This document shows, piece by piece, positions 9,125 through 17,146 of a stretch of 39,456 bases of DNA. Position numbers and translations under genes: made by a program. This DNA comes from Parapedobacter defluvii (GTDB lineage: Bacteria; Bacteroidota; Bacteroidia; Sphingobacteriales; Sphingobacteriaceae), in the NCBI RefSeq assembly GCF_014642075.1, contig NZ_BMIK01000031.1:1-39456 (forward strand), in the 5' to 3' direction. The notes below the pieces were generated by a model, which had not been told where the DNA came from, searched no databases, and saw nothing but the letters and a program-made list of their open reading frames with translations. Numbering within the stretch: position 1 is the first letter of the stretch; each line of letters starts with the position of its first letter.

Positions 9125-10210
9125 TTATACTTTTTCTTTTTGCAATAACGCGGGTACTGTCTTTAATAAAATCTTGAGATCCATCCAAAACGAGAAATGA
9201 TAAGCATAATCGTTATCCAACTGTCTCCGCTCTTCATCAGACATCTCACTGCATCCACGTTTGGTAACCTGCCACAATCCCGTAATACCTGCCGGTCCTA
9301 AAAAGCGCATTGCCCATTCATCTGATGTGAGTTCTTGTGCCTCATACAATGGCAGGGGCCTATTACCGACCAACGACATGTCACCTTTCAACACATTGAA
9401 AAGTTGAGGAAGTTCATCTAAGCTGGTGTTTCTTAAAAAAGAACCAAGTTTTGTAATCCGCGGATCATCTTTTATTTTGACAAAGGCCGATGTGCCGCCA
9501 TTTGCCGCATATTGATTCAGTGCGGACAACTTAGCTAATTCTTTATCGGCATTAACCCGCATGGAACGGAATTTATAGAAATTAAAAATCCTATACCCCG
9601 TTCCTGCCCGTTTACTCTTATACAAAATGGGGCCTTTGGAATCCAACTTTATTAACAAAGCAATCAACAACATCAATGGCAAAGCCGCTAGCAATACCAA
9701 ACTCGCAACCACAACATCAAAAAGTCGCTTGGCGACCGGAATTACGTAACGTTTGGGAGGTTGGGCTATCTTATATGCGTGCGGCTCATTCCGGATATAC
9801 TTAAACCTTAAGATGAATTTGATACGTTCTCTTAGATCAGCCACGCTGAACGGGTAAAAGTAGATGTCATTCACAAACGGCCTGAATGTTTCTATAATCG
9901 TATTCTTATTCCCTTTAAAGCTCAATAAAATGATGCTAATTCCCTGGGTTAGGGAGTTGCTTTTTATACTGCAGATCAACCGTTGGGTCTCCGAGATTTC
10001 ATCTCCAATTTCTAACAGTAATATCTCTGGGACACGCAGTAGATGGCATTTCTGCATATACCGCTCCAAATCTGCTATTTGATCGAATTTGGCAATATCG
10101 ACATTGTCGAATATGCCTTCTTCTAATTCATCTCTGAATTTAGTGCCTAAGTAGGCAATGGATATGGTGAGAAAATGCTGTTCTTGTTTGATATCAGTTA
10201 ACAAATCCAT
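9125..10210 (-). CDS. Polyprenyl-phosphate sugar-1-phosphate transferase with pseudo-receiver domain
   Basis: Priming enzyme of 361 aa that would transfer a sugar-1-phosphate to undecaprenyl phosphate and start a polysaccharide repeat unit. The C-terminal bacterial sugar transferase domain (about 158-361) begins with KRLFDVVVAS and one hydrophobic hairpin (about 164-188), followed by KFRSMRVNADKE, LDELPQLFNVLKGDMSLVGNRP and the GITGLWQV block. The N-terminal 130 residues align with the neighbouring receiver, but the acidic pocket is lost (Y20-L21-G22), the phospho-Asp is Glu67 in PEILLLEIG, and the conserved Lys is Tyr119. The usual multi-helix N-terminus of WcaJ-type enzymes is absent. The start overlaps the receiver gene by 17 bp, so the two are co-translated. 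Confidence 0.9.
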   Translation of the reverse strand: MDLLTDIKQEQHFLTISIAYLGTKFRDELEEGIFDNVDIAKFDQIADLERYMQKCHLLRVPEILLLEIGDEISETQRLICSIKSNSLTQGISIILLSFKGNKNTIIETFRPFVNDIYFYPFSVADLRERIKFILRFKYIRNEPHAYKIAQPPKRYVIPVAKRLFDVVVASLVLLAALPLMLLIALLIKLDSKGPILYKSKRAGTGYRIFNFYKFRSMRVNADKELAKLSALNQYAANGGTSAFVKIKDDPRITKLGSFLRNTSLDELPQLFNVLKGDMSLVGNRPLPLYEAQELTSDEWAMRFLGPAGITGLWQVTKRGCSEMSDEERRQLDNDYAYHFSFWMDLKILLKTVPALLQKEKV

Positions 10211-10583
10211 AGGTCGATGTGTTAAATATATTTCCGATAGTTTCTTTTAAAACAAGGGGGTCAAACGGTTTAGGAATATACTTATTGATGGAATAGGGCA
10301 ATCGATCGAGTTCTTCCTTGATATTCTTCGAGGCAGACAATACAATGACCGGGATATCGCAGTATAACCCACTTATCTTTATGCATTTCAAAAAAGATTT
10401 CCCATCCATGTAAGGCATCACCCAATCCATAATGATCAAGTCCGGCAATTGATGCTGTTCCAGCCAAACGAATGCTTCAAAGCCGTTTGCCGCTACTTTC
10501 ACATCAAAATCCTTGGAGAGTATGAAACACAGTAATCGTTGAATGGTTGGTTCGTCTTCTATTAAAAGTATTTTCTTCTTCAT
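10194..10583 (-). CDS. Stand-alone response-regulator receiver protein
   Basis: Single-domain receiver of 129 aa without an output domain. All key residues are present: acidic pair E9/D10 in LLIEDEP, phospho-acceptor Asp53 in LIIMDWVMP, Ser83 in VIVLSAS and Lys105 in IPKPFD. I start at the ATG at 10583, which gives the standard N-terminus MKKKILLIEDE; an ATG at 10631 in frame would add 16 non-homologous residues and lies in an inverted repeat. The 3' end overlaps the sugar transferase by 17 bp. A phosphorylation-dependent contact with the sugar transferase is inferred; no histidine kinase is seen in the window. Confidence 0.9.
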   Translation of the reverse strand: MKKKILLIEDEPTIQRLLCFILSKDFDVKVAANGFEAFVWLEQHQLPDLIIMDWVMPYMDGKSFLKCIKISGLYCDIPVIVLSASKNIKEELDRLPYSINKYIPKPFDPLVLKETIGNIFNTSTYGFVN

Positions 10584-10628
10584 ACTGGATATTGTGGATG
10601 AGTGATGTTCTTTCCAGCAGCAAATCTC

Positions 10629-10652
10629 CATGATTTTTCATAAAAAATCATG
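10629..10652. repeat. 10-bp inverted repeat upstream of receiver gene
   Basis: CATGATTTTT (10629-10638) and AAAAATCATG (10643-10652) are exact reverse complements around a 4-nt loop. It lies 46 bp upstream of the receiver start. It could be an operator or a leader hairpin; no function is proven. Confidence 0.6.
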
Positions 10653-10790
10653 AAAAAACCTGCAAATCAATTCATTTGTAGCGATTCCACTACATCGTAA
10701 ATCTCATCTTGTAATAAAAGAACTACAGGACCAGTCAATATATCAACTATTAAAGTGATAACAGTAGATTATTAATTAATTACGAAATAT

Positions 10791-10820
10791 AAAAGCCGAT
10801 ATCGTAACCCGATATCGGCC
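10791..10820 (-). terminator. Rho-independent terminator of DUF1080 operon
   Basis: GCCGATATCG (10795-10804) pairs perfectly with CGATATCGGC (10810-10819) around a 5-nt loop. Read leftward, the stem is followed by TTTTATATTT. It lies 30 bp after the stop of the HEAT-DUF1080 gene and closes that operon. Confidence 0.85.
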
Positions 10821-10849
10821 TTTAAAGACAGATTATTCTAAACTATATA

Positions 10850-13800
10850 TTACAGCCGTTTTACCCGGATATTCCGGAAATGCACTTCCGACCCGTGTCC
10901 AAGAAAAGCGATATGGCCAGACGTACGAGCTAATCCGGGATGTTGCTTGTGGTCAAGCGTCCCGTTTTTAGATGCCTCTGCCAAATCACCGTCTACGATC
11001 ACTGTACCATTCAGCGTCACACGGATCTTATTGCCTTTTATGTAGATCTCTTCTTCGTTCCATTCTCCGACAGGCTTCAGATATCCCTGTTTTGCGGGTA
11101 TAACGCCATAAACGGAACCGTGGTGTTGGTATTCCTCAATGTCTTTGTACATCTCAGCTCCATCGTCCAATACCTGGATTTCCATCCCTACATAAGCTGC
11201 ATCACCATCCAACGGAGCACGGATTCCAATACCGTTATTTGCCCCGGGGGTCAGTCTAAACTCAAAGCGGTATACAAAGTCTGAAAACTCTTCTTTCGTA
11301 TACAGATTCCCACCCGACCCCTCCGCAGGGACGACAGCAAGCGTACCTTCGTCGCTTATTCCATATGCATCGGTGTTGCTTATCCATGCATCCATATTTG
11401 TTCCGTCAAACAGCACCTTAAATCCTTCACGTTTTTCTTCTTCAGGTAAGGTGAACACCTCTTTTCGGGGTAGTTCGCGGATGTATATATCACGATAGGA
11501 AACATGGGTTCCGTGGGCCTGCAGTTCGATCTGTTCTCGGGGAAATATGGGAAGACTTCGGTCCCAATAATTTTCGAGTACGACACTGTCTGTCACCAAT
11601 TCACCATTAAGATATACTGTTACGCGATCGCCGATCATCCGAATGCGGAATGTATTCCATTCGCCAAGTGGGTTATCTGCTACTTTCAATGGCTTGCTTT
11701 CATGCACTTGGTTGTTGTATAACCCGCCGGATCCAACCTGGGCGCCAACCTCCACACGCGAAGTATCCCAAATCTGTACCTGTGGCGTGCCACGAAGATA
11801 GATACCTGCATCCCCGTCTTTTCCCTCTTTAGCCAGTTTCCAGTCGACCAACATTTCAAAATCACCATACTGCTTTACCGTAGCGATGTTGTCTCCGTGA
11901 CCATTGAACTGCAATTCGCCATTCTGAGCAGACCAACCGCCACGCATAATTTCATCCGCCTTAATCTGTGCTTCCGCCAATGTTTTCGCATCCATTGCGG
12001 TCCGCTTGATGGGGTCTGCAACCAATCCTTTCCAGCCCTCCAGATCTTTCCCATTGAACAGGGACACATAACCCGGACCTTTAGGCAATTCATTGAGATG
12101 TTTCTGAATGGCCTCCCGCAGGTAGCTACTTTCGCTTCCGGAGAGAAGTTCGATTACCCGGTTCAACAAACGGGTTACGTCTGCACCGTAAAAGTTCTTA
12201 TTGTCCAACGCGATGTTCATCACCGTATTGGCTGCTGTAGATTTCAATTGCTCGTCATCGAGCAGTTTGCCTGCAAACATCAATGCATTATATGTTTTGC
12301 TAGCTTCTAATGCACGCAATACGGATTTCTTCTGATCGACCGTTTCCGCAGCTTCAAATGCGTCTCTCAGATAAAGTACTTTCTGATCGGCGGGTATGTC
12401 TGCAATGGATACTAACCGGATCAATCCATTAATCACCGCATCTAATTGCTCGGAGTCCGTTACCTTTTTACGGCTTAGCTCGATCAATTGTGGCAAAGCC
12501 TCGCCCCCCGTCCAGTTTGCCAATGCAGAAGTAGCGGCGGCCCGTAGCTCCGGATTCCCGTCGGCTGTATACTCATTCACAATTTGCAAAGCCTCTTTTC
12601 CTCCTATTCCCGATAATATGGGAAAAAAGAAGAGCCGTCGTGTTGCATCTGCTGCCCGAAGGCGAGAAATTACCAATTGCGTCTGCGCTTCCCTATCGTC
12701 ACTGAGTGCAACGGCTGACACCGCGGCTGCCTGTATCGCGCCTTTGTACTCATTATTTGCGTTGACCAATAGATCCAAAAGCTTATTCAAATCTCCGGGA
12801 CGGGCAACTTGTGGCAACGCGCTGAAAGCCGCGGATTTCACTTCGTTCGATGCATCGCTGCCGATAATATCAAGTAGCGTCTGCATGCTTTCTCCAGCTC
12901 CCCGCTGCCCAAGGACGTCGATCAACAGGATTTGTACGTCGGCATTTCTTTCGTTCGTCAGTGCATTGGTAAGCAGTTGCGCAAGCTGCTTGTTTTTTGA
13001 AGTAAGCAGCGCTTGTTTGACTGCTTGACGAGTCTGTTCATCGCTTCCGGATAGCAGCACAATTAACGCTTCGTCTGCCGCTTCCGCATCCAATTGATGC
13101 AATGCATTGACCGCCGCAATGCGAACGGACGGAGTGCTTGCACTTAAGGCTTTCTGGACTTCTGGTAATGCTTCGGTTTGCTTGTGATTTGCAACATATC
13201 GCAAGATATCCACCTTTATTTGTTCATCGACCTTGCTCAAGCGTTTCACCAACTTGGTCGAAACAGTGCCATTCAGATACGGGGAAAGCAATCCCAGCGC
13301 GGCATTGCGATACACGGGGTTCCCGTCTCTTGACGCTTTTAGCAATACATTAACCTGCTTTTCTTTATTGATTTCGGTAAGTAATCCCAATGCGGCAATA
13401 TGCGTATGAACCTGACTGTCTTCATCCGTTTCCTTAAATAATTTCAAAGCAGCTTTGCCAGCCGGTACCGTTTCTCCGTTGGCAATCCTTTTATGCAGAT
13501 AATTGATGTAAGCGGCGGTTGCTTCCGTGGGGTCATAAACATAGCGGGCTGATTTTGCGGCATCTGCCAATATTGACTGAGAAGCCGCTCCCCCGATTTG
13601 CGAAAGCGCATATAACGAGATTCTGCGAAGTATCGTATCCGTAGTATTTGCTTTTGTCAGAATTGCCTGTTCCGCCGGTGCATATGCCATAAAGCCCAGC
13701 GCATCGGTGATGTTGACGGCAGCAACCCCGGTTGATCCACCTAACACCTGCAACAGCGCGGCCCCCGCCCGTTCCGTACCAATACGGGAAAGTGCCCGGG

Positions 13801-14257
13801 CGGCTTTCTCACTTAGATATTCGTCTGTGAGGTAAGGACTCAGTGCATCCACAGCGCTATCGTCTCCCGCATTCTGCAGCAGCTGGATTACAAATCCCTT
13901 ATTATCTTTATTACTTATCGCATTCAGCGCTTCAATTGCTCCCTGTATATATGTGGCCCGTTGGGTTGCTTTACCAGGTAACAATACGTGATAGCTATAA
14001 CTGTTTGCTGCATATTCAATTCCGGCATTATCGCCTTCGCCTGGCGGGGAAAGCTGTTTGAGAAGGGCCGAAATATCAGCCGCCGTGAACCGTTCCATCT
14101 GTGCCATAGCATCCCGGAAACGTGCAGTTGTTTCCGAAGGTTGCAAAGCCAGCAGATCAGCGATTTTGGTTGTAGTGGTCCGCACGTCACCCTGTTGAGC
14201 AGATATGGGAAATTGTTGTATAAATAGCGCCAAGAGCGCATATATCAATTTTTTCAT
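10850..14257 (-). CDS. Exported HEAT-repeat protein with two DUF1080 domains
   Basis: Protein of 1135 aa. A Sec signal peptide (MKKLIYALLALF...ISAQQ) predicts the periplasm. Residues about 100-700 are alpha-helical HEAT-like repeats rich in Ala and Leu. Two DUF1080 domains follow, at about 729-928 (SLFNGKDLEGWKG, then GDAGIYLRG and VQIWD) and 945-1135 (VLFDGTNMDAW, then NNGIGIRAP and MEIQVLDD). DUF1080 is now described as the 3-keto-disaccharide hydrolase family, so cleavage of oxidised glycosides is a reasonable prediction. I start at ATG 14257; the longest frame begins at TTG 14266. It lies 39 bp after the Gfo/Idh oxidoreductase and is probably co-transcribed with it. The HEAT part may be a scaffold or binding surface. 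Confidence 0.85.
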   Translation of the reverse strand: MKKLIYALLALFIQQFPISAQQGDVRTTTTKIADLLALQPSETTARFRDAMAQMERFTAADISALLKQLSPPGEGDNAGIEYAANSYSYHVLLPGKATQRATYIQGAIEALNAISNKDNKGFVIQLLQNAGDDSAVDALSPYLTDEYLSEKAARALSRIGTERAGAALLQVLGGSTGVAAVNITDALGFMAYAPAEQAILTKANTTDTILRRISLYALSQIGGAASQSILADAAKSARYVYDPTEATAAYINYLHKRIANGETVPAGKAALKLFKETDEDSQVHTHIAALGLLTEINKEKQVNVLLKASRDGNPVYRNAALGLLSPYLNGTVSTKLVKRLSKVDEQIKVDILRYVANHKQTEALPEVQKALSASTPSVRIAAVNALHQLDAEAADEALIVLLSGSDEQTRQAVKQALLTSKNKQLAQLLTNALTNERNADVQILLIDVLGQRGAGESMQTLLDIIGSDASNEVKSAAFSALPQVARPGDLNKLLDLLVNANNEYKGAIQAAAVSAVALSDDREAQTQLVISRLRAADATRRLFFFPILSGIGGKEALQIVNEYTADGNPELRAAATSALANWTGGEALPQLIELSRKKVTDSEQLDAVINGLIRLVSIADIPADQKVLYLRDAFEAAETVDQKKSVLRALEASKTYNALMFAGKLLDDEQLKSTAANTVMNIALDNKNFYGADVTRLLNRVIELLSGSESSYLREAIQKHLNELPKGPGYVSLFNGKDLEGWKGLVADPIKRTAMDAKTLAEAQIKADEIMRGGWSAQNGELQFNGHGDNIATVKQYGDFEMLVDWKLAKEGKDGDAGIYLRGTPQVQIWDTSRVEVGAQVGSGGLYNNQVHESKPLKVADNPLGEWNTFRIRMIGDRVTVYLNGELVTDSVVLENYWDRSLPIFPREQIELQAHGTHVSYRDIYIRELPRKEVFTLPEEEKREGFKVLFDGTNMDAWISNTDAYGISDEGTLAVVPAEGSGGNLYTKEEFSDFVYRFEFRLTPGANNGIGIRAPLDGDAAYVGMEIQVLDDGAEMYKDIEEYQHHGSVYGVIPAKQGYLKPVGEWNEEEIYIKGNKIRVTLNGTVIVDGDLAEASKNGTLDHKQHPGLARTSGHIAFLGHGSEVHFRNIRVKRL

Positions 14258-14296
14258 TGAATACAATTTGTTTCTAACGTTTTATATAGCAATACT

Positions 14297-15568
14297 TCAT
14301 AGTGCCCAGGGCCCACGCATCGGTTGGTCAATCAACCGGTTAGCAGCCTCATCGTCGACGAACAACTGCGTCTGCGGATCGAATTTAAGCGACCGCCCCA
14401 AACGTAAAGCTGTCAATCCCATATTAACGATTGTGCATGAACGGTACCCATTCTGCTCATTGAGTGCAAATTTCTTGCGTGTCTTCACGGCATCGACGAA
14501 ATCAGTTACCTGGGGTTCCGGATCTGGGAAAGCGGCAAGTTTACGCTCCAAGTCAGGAATGTCCGATTTGAATCCGCGGAAGAGCTTTCCATCAGGGCCT
14601 TCTATATAAGGCATGCCGACATCCCTGCCTTCACCATCAAGCACGATCTGGCAACCATCAGCATATGTATAGGTAATACGGCGCCAGGTACCCACGGCAT
14701 CACTATGTTGCTGCGGTGCATCTACCTCTACCGAGATGGGGCTCTCGTTGTCTTTATTTAAAAAATATTGGACCGGATCAATATAATGCTGCCCCATATC
14801 TCCCAATCCACCTCCATCGTAATCCCAATATCCCCTGAATGTGGTATGCACACGGTGAGTACTATACGGCTTATAAGGCGCGGGACCCAACCACATGTCG
14901 TAGTCAAGTTCCTTGGGGACTTCTTCAACGGGAAGATTTTCATGGCCAACCCAATAAAATTTCCAGTCAAACCCGGTATGTTTGCTAATGGTCACCTTCA
15001 GGGGCCAGCCCAGCATACCGGAATCCACCAATTTCTTAATACGTTTCACGGGAACGTTCATTCCGTAAAAATTGTCTTCAAAACGGAACCAGGTGTTCAA
15101 ACGGAAAATATTCCCATGTTGCTTAACGGCTTCTACCACACGTTTACCTTCACCGATGGTGCGGGTCATCGGCTTTTCACACCAGATGTCTTTTCCCATG
15201 CGGGCGGTTTCGGCGGCCATAAGTCCATGCCAATGTGGAGGAGTAGCAATGTGGACAATATCTACTTCAGGTAATTGGATTAATTCACGGAAATCCGAAA
15301 ACTGTTTAACGCTGTTATCGCTAAGCTGTTTCATCGCCAATGCGAGGTGGCGCGTGTCTACGTCGCAAATTGCGACCGTTTTGGTTCCTGCATAGGCGAA
15401 ATGCCCACGGCCCATTCCTCCGACCCCAATTATACCTTTCGTGAGGTGATCGCTTGGGGCGAGATATCCCTGTCCCCCTAATACAAAGCGGGGTACGATG
15501 CTGAATGCCGCAGCTCCAATCGCTGCTCTTTTAATAAACTCCCGACGGGATGTGTTTTTTTCTTTCAT
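14297..15568 (-). CDS. Gfo/Idh/MocA-family oxidoreductase, TAT-exported
   Basis: NAD(P)-dependent sugar oxidoreductase of 423 aa. The N-terminus has a twin-arginine signal, SRREFIK (residues 7-13) followed by a hydrophobic run, so the folded, cofactor-loaded enzyme should be exported to the periplasm. The Rossmann motif is GVGGMG (49-54), then AICDVD, and the family motif EKP is at 131-133. With the DUF1080 protein downstream, a 3-keto-glycoside route is suggested: the oxidoreductase oxidises C3 of a sugar and the hydrolase cleaves the product. The substrate is not known. A promoter with a long leader and a divergent ROK regulator lies upstream. Confidence 0.88.
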   Translation of the reverse strand: MKEKNTSRREFIKRAAIGAAAFSIVPRFVLGGQGYLAPSDHLTKGIIGVGGMGRGHFAYAGTKTVAICDVDTRHLALAMKQLSDNSVKQFSDFRELIQLPEVDIVHIATPPHWHGLMAAETARMGKDIWCEKPMTRTIGEGKRVVEAVKQHGNIFRLNTWFRFEDNFYGMNVPVKRIKKLVDSGMLGWPLKVTISKHTGFDWKFYWVGHENLPVEEVPKELDYDMWLGPAPYKPYSTHRVHTTFRGYWDYDGGGLGDMGQHYIDPVQYFLNKDNESPISVEVDAPQQHSDAVGTWRRITYTYADGCQIVLDGEGRDVGMPYIEGPDGKLFRGFKSDIPDLERKLAAFPDPEPQVTDFVDAVKTRKKFALNEQNGYRSCTIVNMGLTALRLGRSLKFDPQTQLFVDDEAANRLIDQPMRGPWAL

Positions 15569-15615
15569 CAGAGAATAATTTGTTTTTAAGGGTCTGATGG
15601 AACCTGCATTTTCAT

Positions 15616-15705
15616 TTACACCATTTGTTTTTTAGCGGTAATGAAGCTTGCGATTACGCAGGTTTCATCGCCTTTTTCGGATGGCGTTGAAATGGCAGGT
15701 TTCAT
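15616..15705 (-). CDS. Possible 29-codon leader ORF upstream of oxidoreductase
   Basis: An ATG-started frame of 29 codons lies wholly within the predicted leader of the oxidoreductase mRNA. It begins MKPAISTPSEKG and ends AKKQMV before TAA, 47 bp ahead of the oxidoreductase ATG; a second tiny frame (MKMQVPSDP) starts right after its stop. I do not recognise the peptide. It may be a regulatory leader peptide, a small protein or chance. Confidence 0.25.
   Translation of the reverse strand: MKPAISTPSEKGDETCVIASFITAKKQMV
15658..15705. repeat. Direct repeat GCAGGTTTCAT, possible operator
   Basis: GCAGGTTTCAT occurs at 15658-15668 and 15695-15705, 37 bp apart. A related inverted copy GGAACCTGC lies at 15599-15607. 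They sit in the leader between the oxidoreductase promoter and its start, facing the divergent ROK regulator, and could be binding sites for it. The copies fall in different reading frames of the small ORF, so the conservation is at the DNA or RNA level. Confidence 0.4.
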
Positions 15706-15740
15706 GATTTAATTTGAATTCCAAATCGGTCTTGCAGTCA

Positions 15741-15770
15741 CAAATTTATTATTTCCCCAGTCAAAGCAAA
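15741..15770 (-). promoter_or_regulatory. Promoter of Gfo/Idh-DUF1080 operon
   Basis: Read leftward, TTTG (15770-15767), an 18-bp spacer and TAAATTTG (15748-15741) match the Bacteroidota -33/-7 promoter. Transcription would start near 15735, giving a leader of about 165 nt before the ATG at 15568. Confidence 0.65.
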
Positions 15771-15853
15771 AACTTTTTGAAATTTTTTTCAAAAGACGCC
15801 ATACATGTGCAAATATGTAGTAAAATAGAAATCAAATTATCAATAATAATAGC

Positions 15854-15861
15854 TATTTTTG
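15854..15861 (+). promoter_or_regulatory. Putative -7 box of ROK regulator gene
   Basis: TATTTTTG matches TAnnTTTG and ends 19 bp before the ATG at 15881. No -33 box is seen at the right distance. Confidence 0.4.
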
Positions 15862-15880
15862 GACGCTAATTAAATTAACT

Positions 15881-17137
15881 ATGTCGCCATCGTTTTTGAG
15901 TAAAAATCACTTTAAAAACAAGTCGAAGATTGAGCGGAAAAACCAAAGTTTCAAACTAAAATTGGTAAAGGCGCTGATTGCCGGCAATGGTATGACCAAT
16001 GCTGCAATCTGCAAACACCTAAAAATTAGCGCTCCTAAGACCCTTGAGCTGATCAACACATTGGCGGATGCAGGCATATTGGAGCAAAATGAAAAAGGTA
16101 GCTCAATTGGAGGCAGAAAACCGATCTTAAATAAATTGAAAAGCAATACATTTTTTATTCTGTGTGTGGAAGTTGAGCTATTCCGAATAAAAATGACGAT
16201 TGTTGACAACACCAATTCATTTGTGTATGCCAGTTCTTCTTCTTTTTTGCTAACCAAAGATTGGTCGTCTGCTCCTGAATTAAGCCGTTTGCTGAGAGAT
16301 TTCATTCAGGTATCGGGTATTGCATGGTCGTCGATATTGGCGATCGGCATCAGCATGCCGGGACTTATCAACAATAACAACGGTCGCAACCATACCTATA
16401 TGGTAAACGACGACGGATACATATCGTTGCAAGACTACTTCTCGACACAATTTGACAAACCTACATTCATCATCAACGACGTTAAAAGTGCCGCTATAGC
16501 TGAATTAAGGTTTGGTTTGGCAAAGGGACGGAAGGACGTATTGGTCATTTTGATGGATTGGGGCATCGGCTTGGGAGTAATCATGGACGGGAAACTAAGA
16601 AACGGTGCCGCGGGATTTTCAGGTGAAATGGGACACATGCCGTTTGTTGAAGATGGAACACTGTGTTACTGCGGAAAAAAAGGGTGTCTAGAAACGGTAG
16701 CTTCAGGGGTCGCACTGGTACGAATGGCCAAAGCGGGTATTCAATCCGGTGAAGATTCCTTACTCAACGAATTATCTGAGCAGAAAATCGAAAATATCGA
16801 ACCCCATCAGGTTATTGAAGCAGCCAATAAAGGGGATCAATATGCCATCAGCATCCTATCTTTCATCGGCGAAAAACTCGGAAAGGGCATTGCTACCCTT
16901 GTGCAGCTTTTTAATCCCGAATTGATTATTCTGAGTGGAAAAATCGCGGAAGCAAACCAGTATATTACCATTCCGATACAACAGGCAATTAATACGTACT
17001 GCATGACACAACTGAAGAATATCGCCAGTGTAGAACTTTCAAAACTAGGTGCCGACGCAGGAGCCAAAGGTATCGCGCATATTGCCTTCGAAAAATACTT
17101 TGATACACTCATAGCTAACGTCGAGACACACACGTAA
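15881..17137 (+). CDS. ROK-family transcriptional regulator
   Basis: Protein of 418 aa with an N-terminal winged helix-turn-helix (about 28-86, ending in GGRKPILN) and a ROK sugar-binding domain. The ROK signature CYCGKKGCLE is at 262-271 with the zinc-ligand cysteines, and GFSGEMGHMP precedes it. The first phosphate-binding loop of ROK kinases (DxGGT type) is replaced by VEVELFRIKM, so it is more likely a regulator than a kinase. It is divergent from the Gfo/Idh-DUF1080 operon and probably controls it in response to a sugar or keto-sugar. The phosphopantetheinyl transferase gene begins 9 bp downstream and may share its mRNA. Confidence 0.88.
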   Translation: MSPSFLSKNHFKNKSKIERKNQSFKLKLVKALIAGNGMTNAAICKHLKISAPKTLELINTLADAGILEQNEKGSSIGGRKPILNKLKSNTFFILCVEVELFRIKMTIVDNTNSFVYASSSSFLLTKDWSSAPELSRLLRDFIQVSGIAWSSILAIGISMPGLINNNNGRNHTYMVNDDGYISLQDYFSTQFDKPTFIINDVKSAAIAELRFGLAKGRKDVLVILMDWGIGLGVIMDGKLRNGAAGFSGEMGHMPFVEDGTLCYCGKKGCLETVASGVALVRMAKAGIQSGEDSLLNELSEQKIENIEPHQVIEAANKGDQYAISILSFIGEKLGKGIATLVQLFNPELIILSGKIAEANQYITIPIQQAINTYCMTQLKNIASVELSKLGADAGAKGIAHIAFEKYFDTLIANVETHT

Positions 17138-17146
17138 TCTCAGTAC

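Noticed and set aside
10584-10631. Earlier ATG for the receiver protein at 10631
   Set aside because: The 16 extra residues precede the canonical first strand of a receiver domain and the ATG lies in an inverted repeat.
12396-13028. A 210-codon plus-strand reading frame antisense to the HEAT-repeat gene
   Set aside because: It mirrors the Ala/Leu-rich helical repeats on the opposite strand, shows no domain or signal, and lies wholly inside a well-supported gene.
14768-15274. A 168-codon plus-strand frame antisense to the oxidoreductase
   Set aside because: It is entirely inside the Gfo/Idh gene, which has clear motifs; the frame shows no recognisable features.
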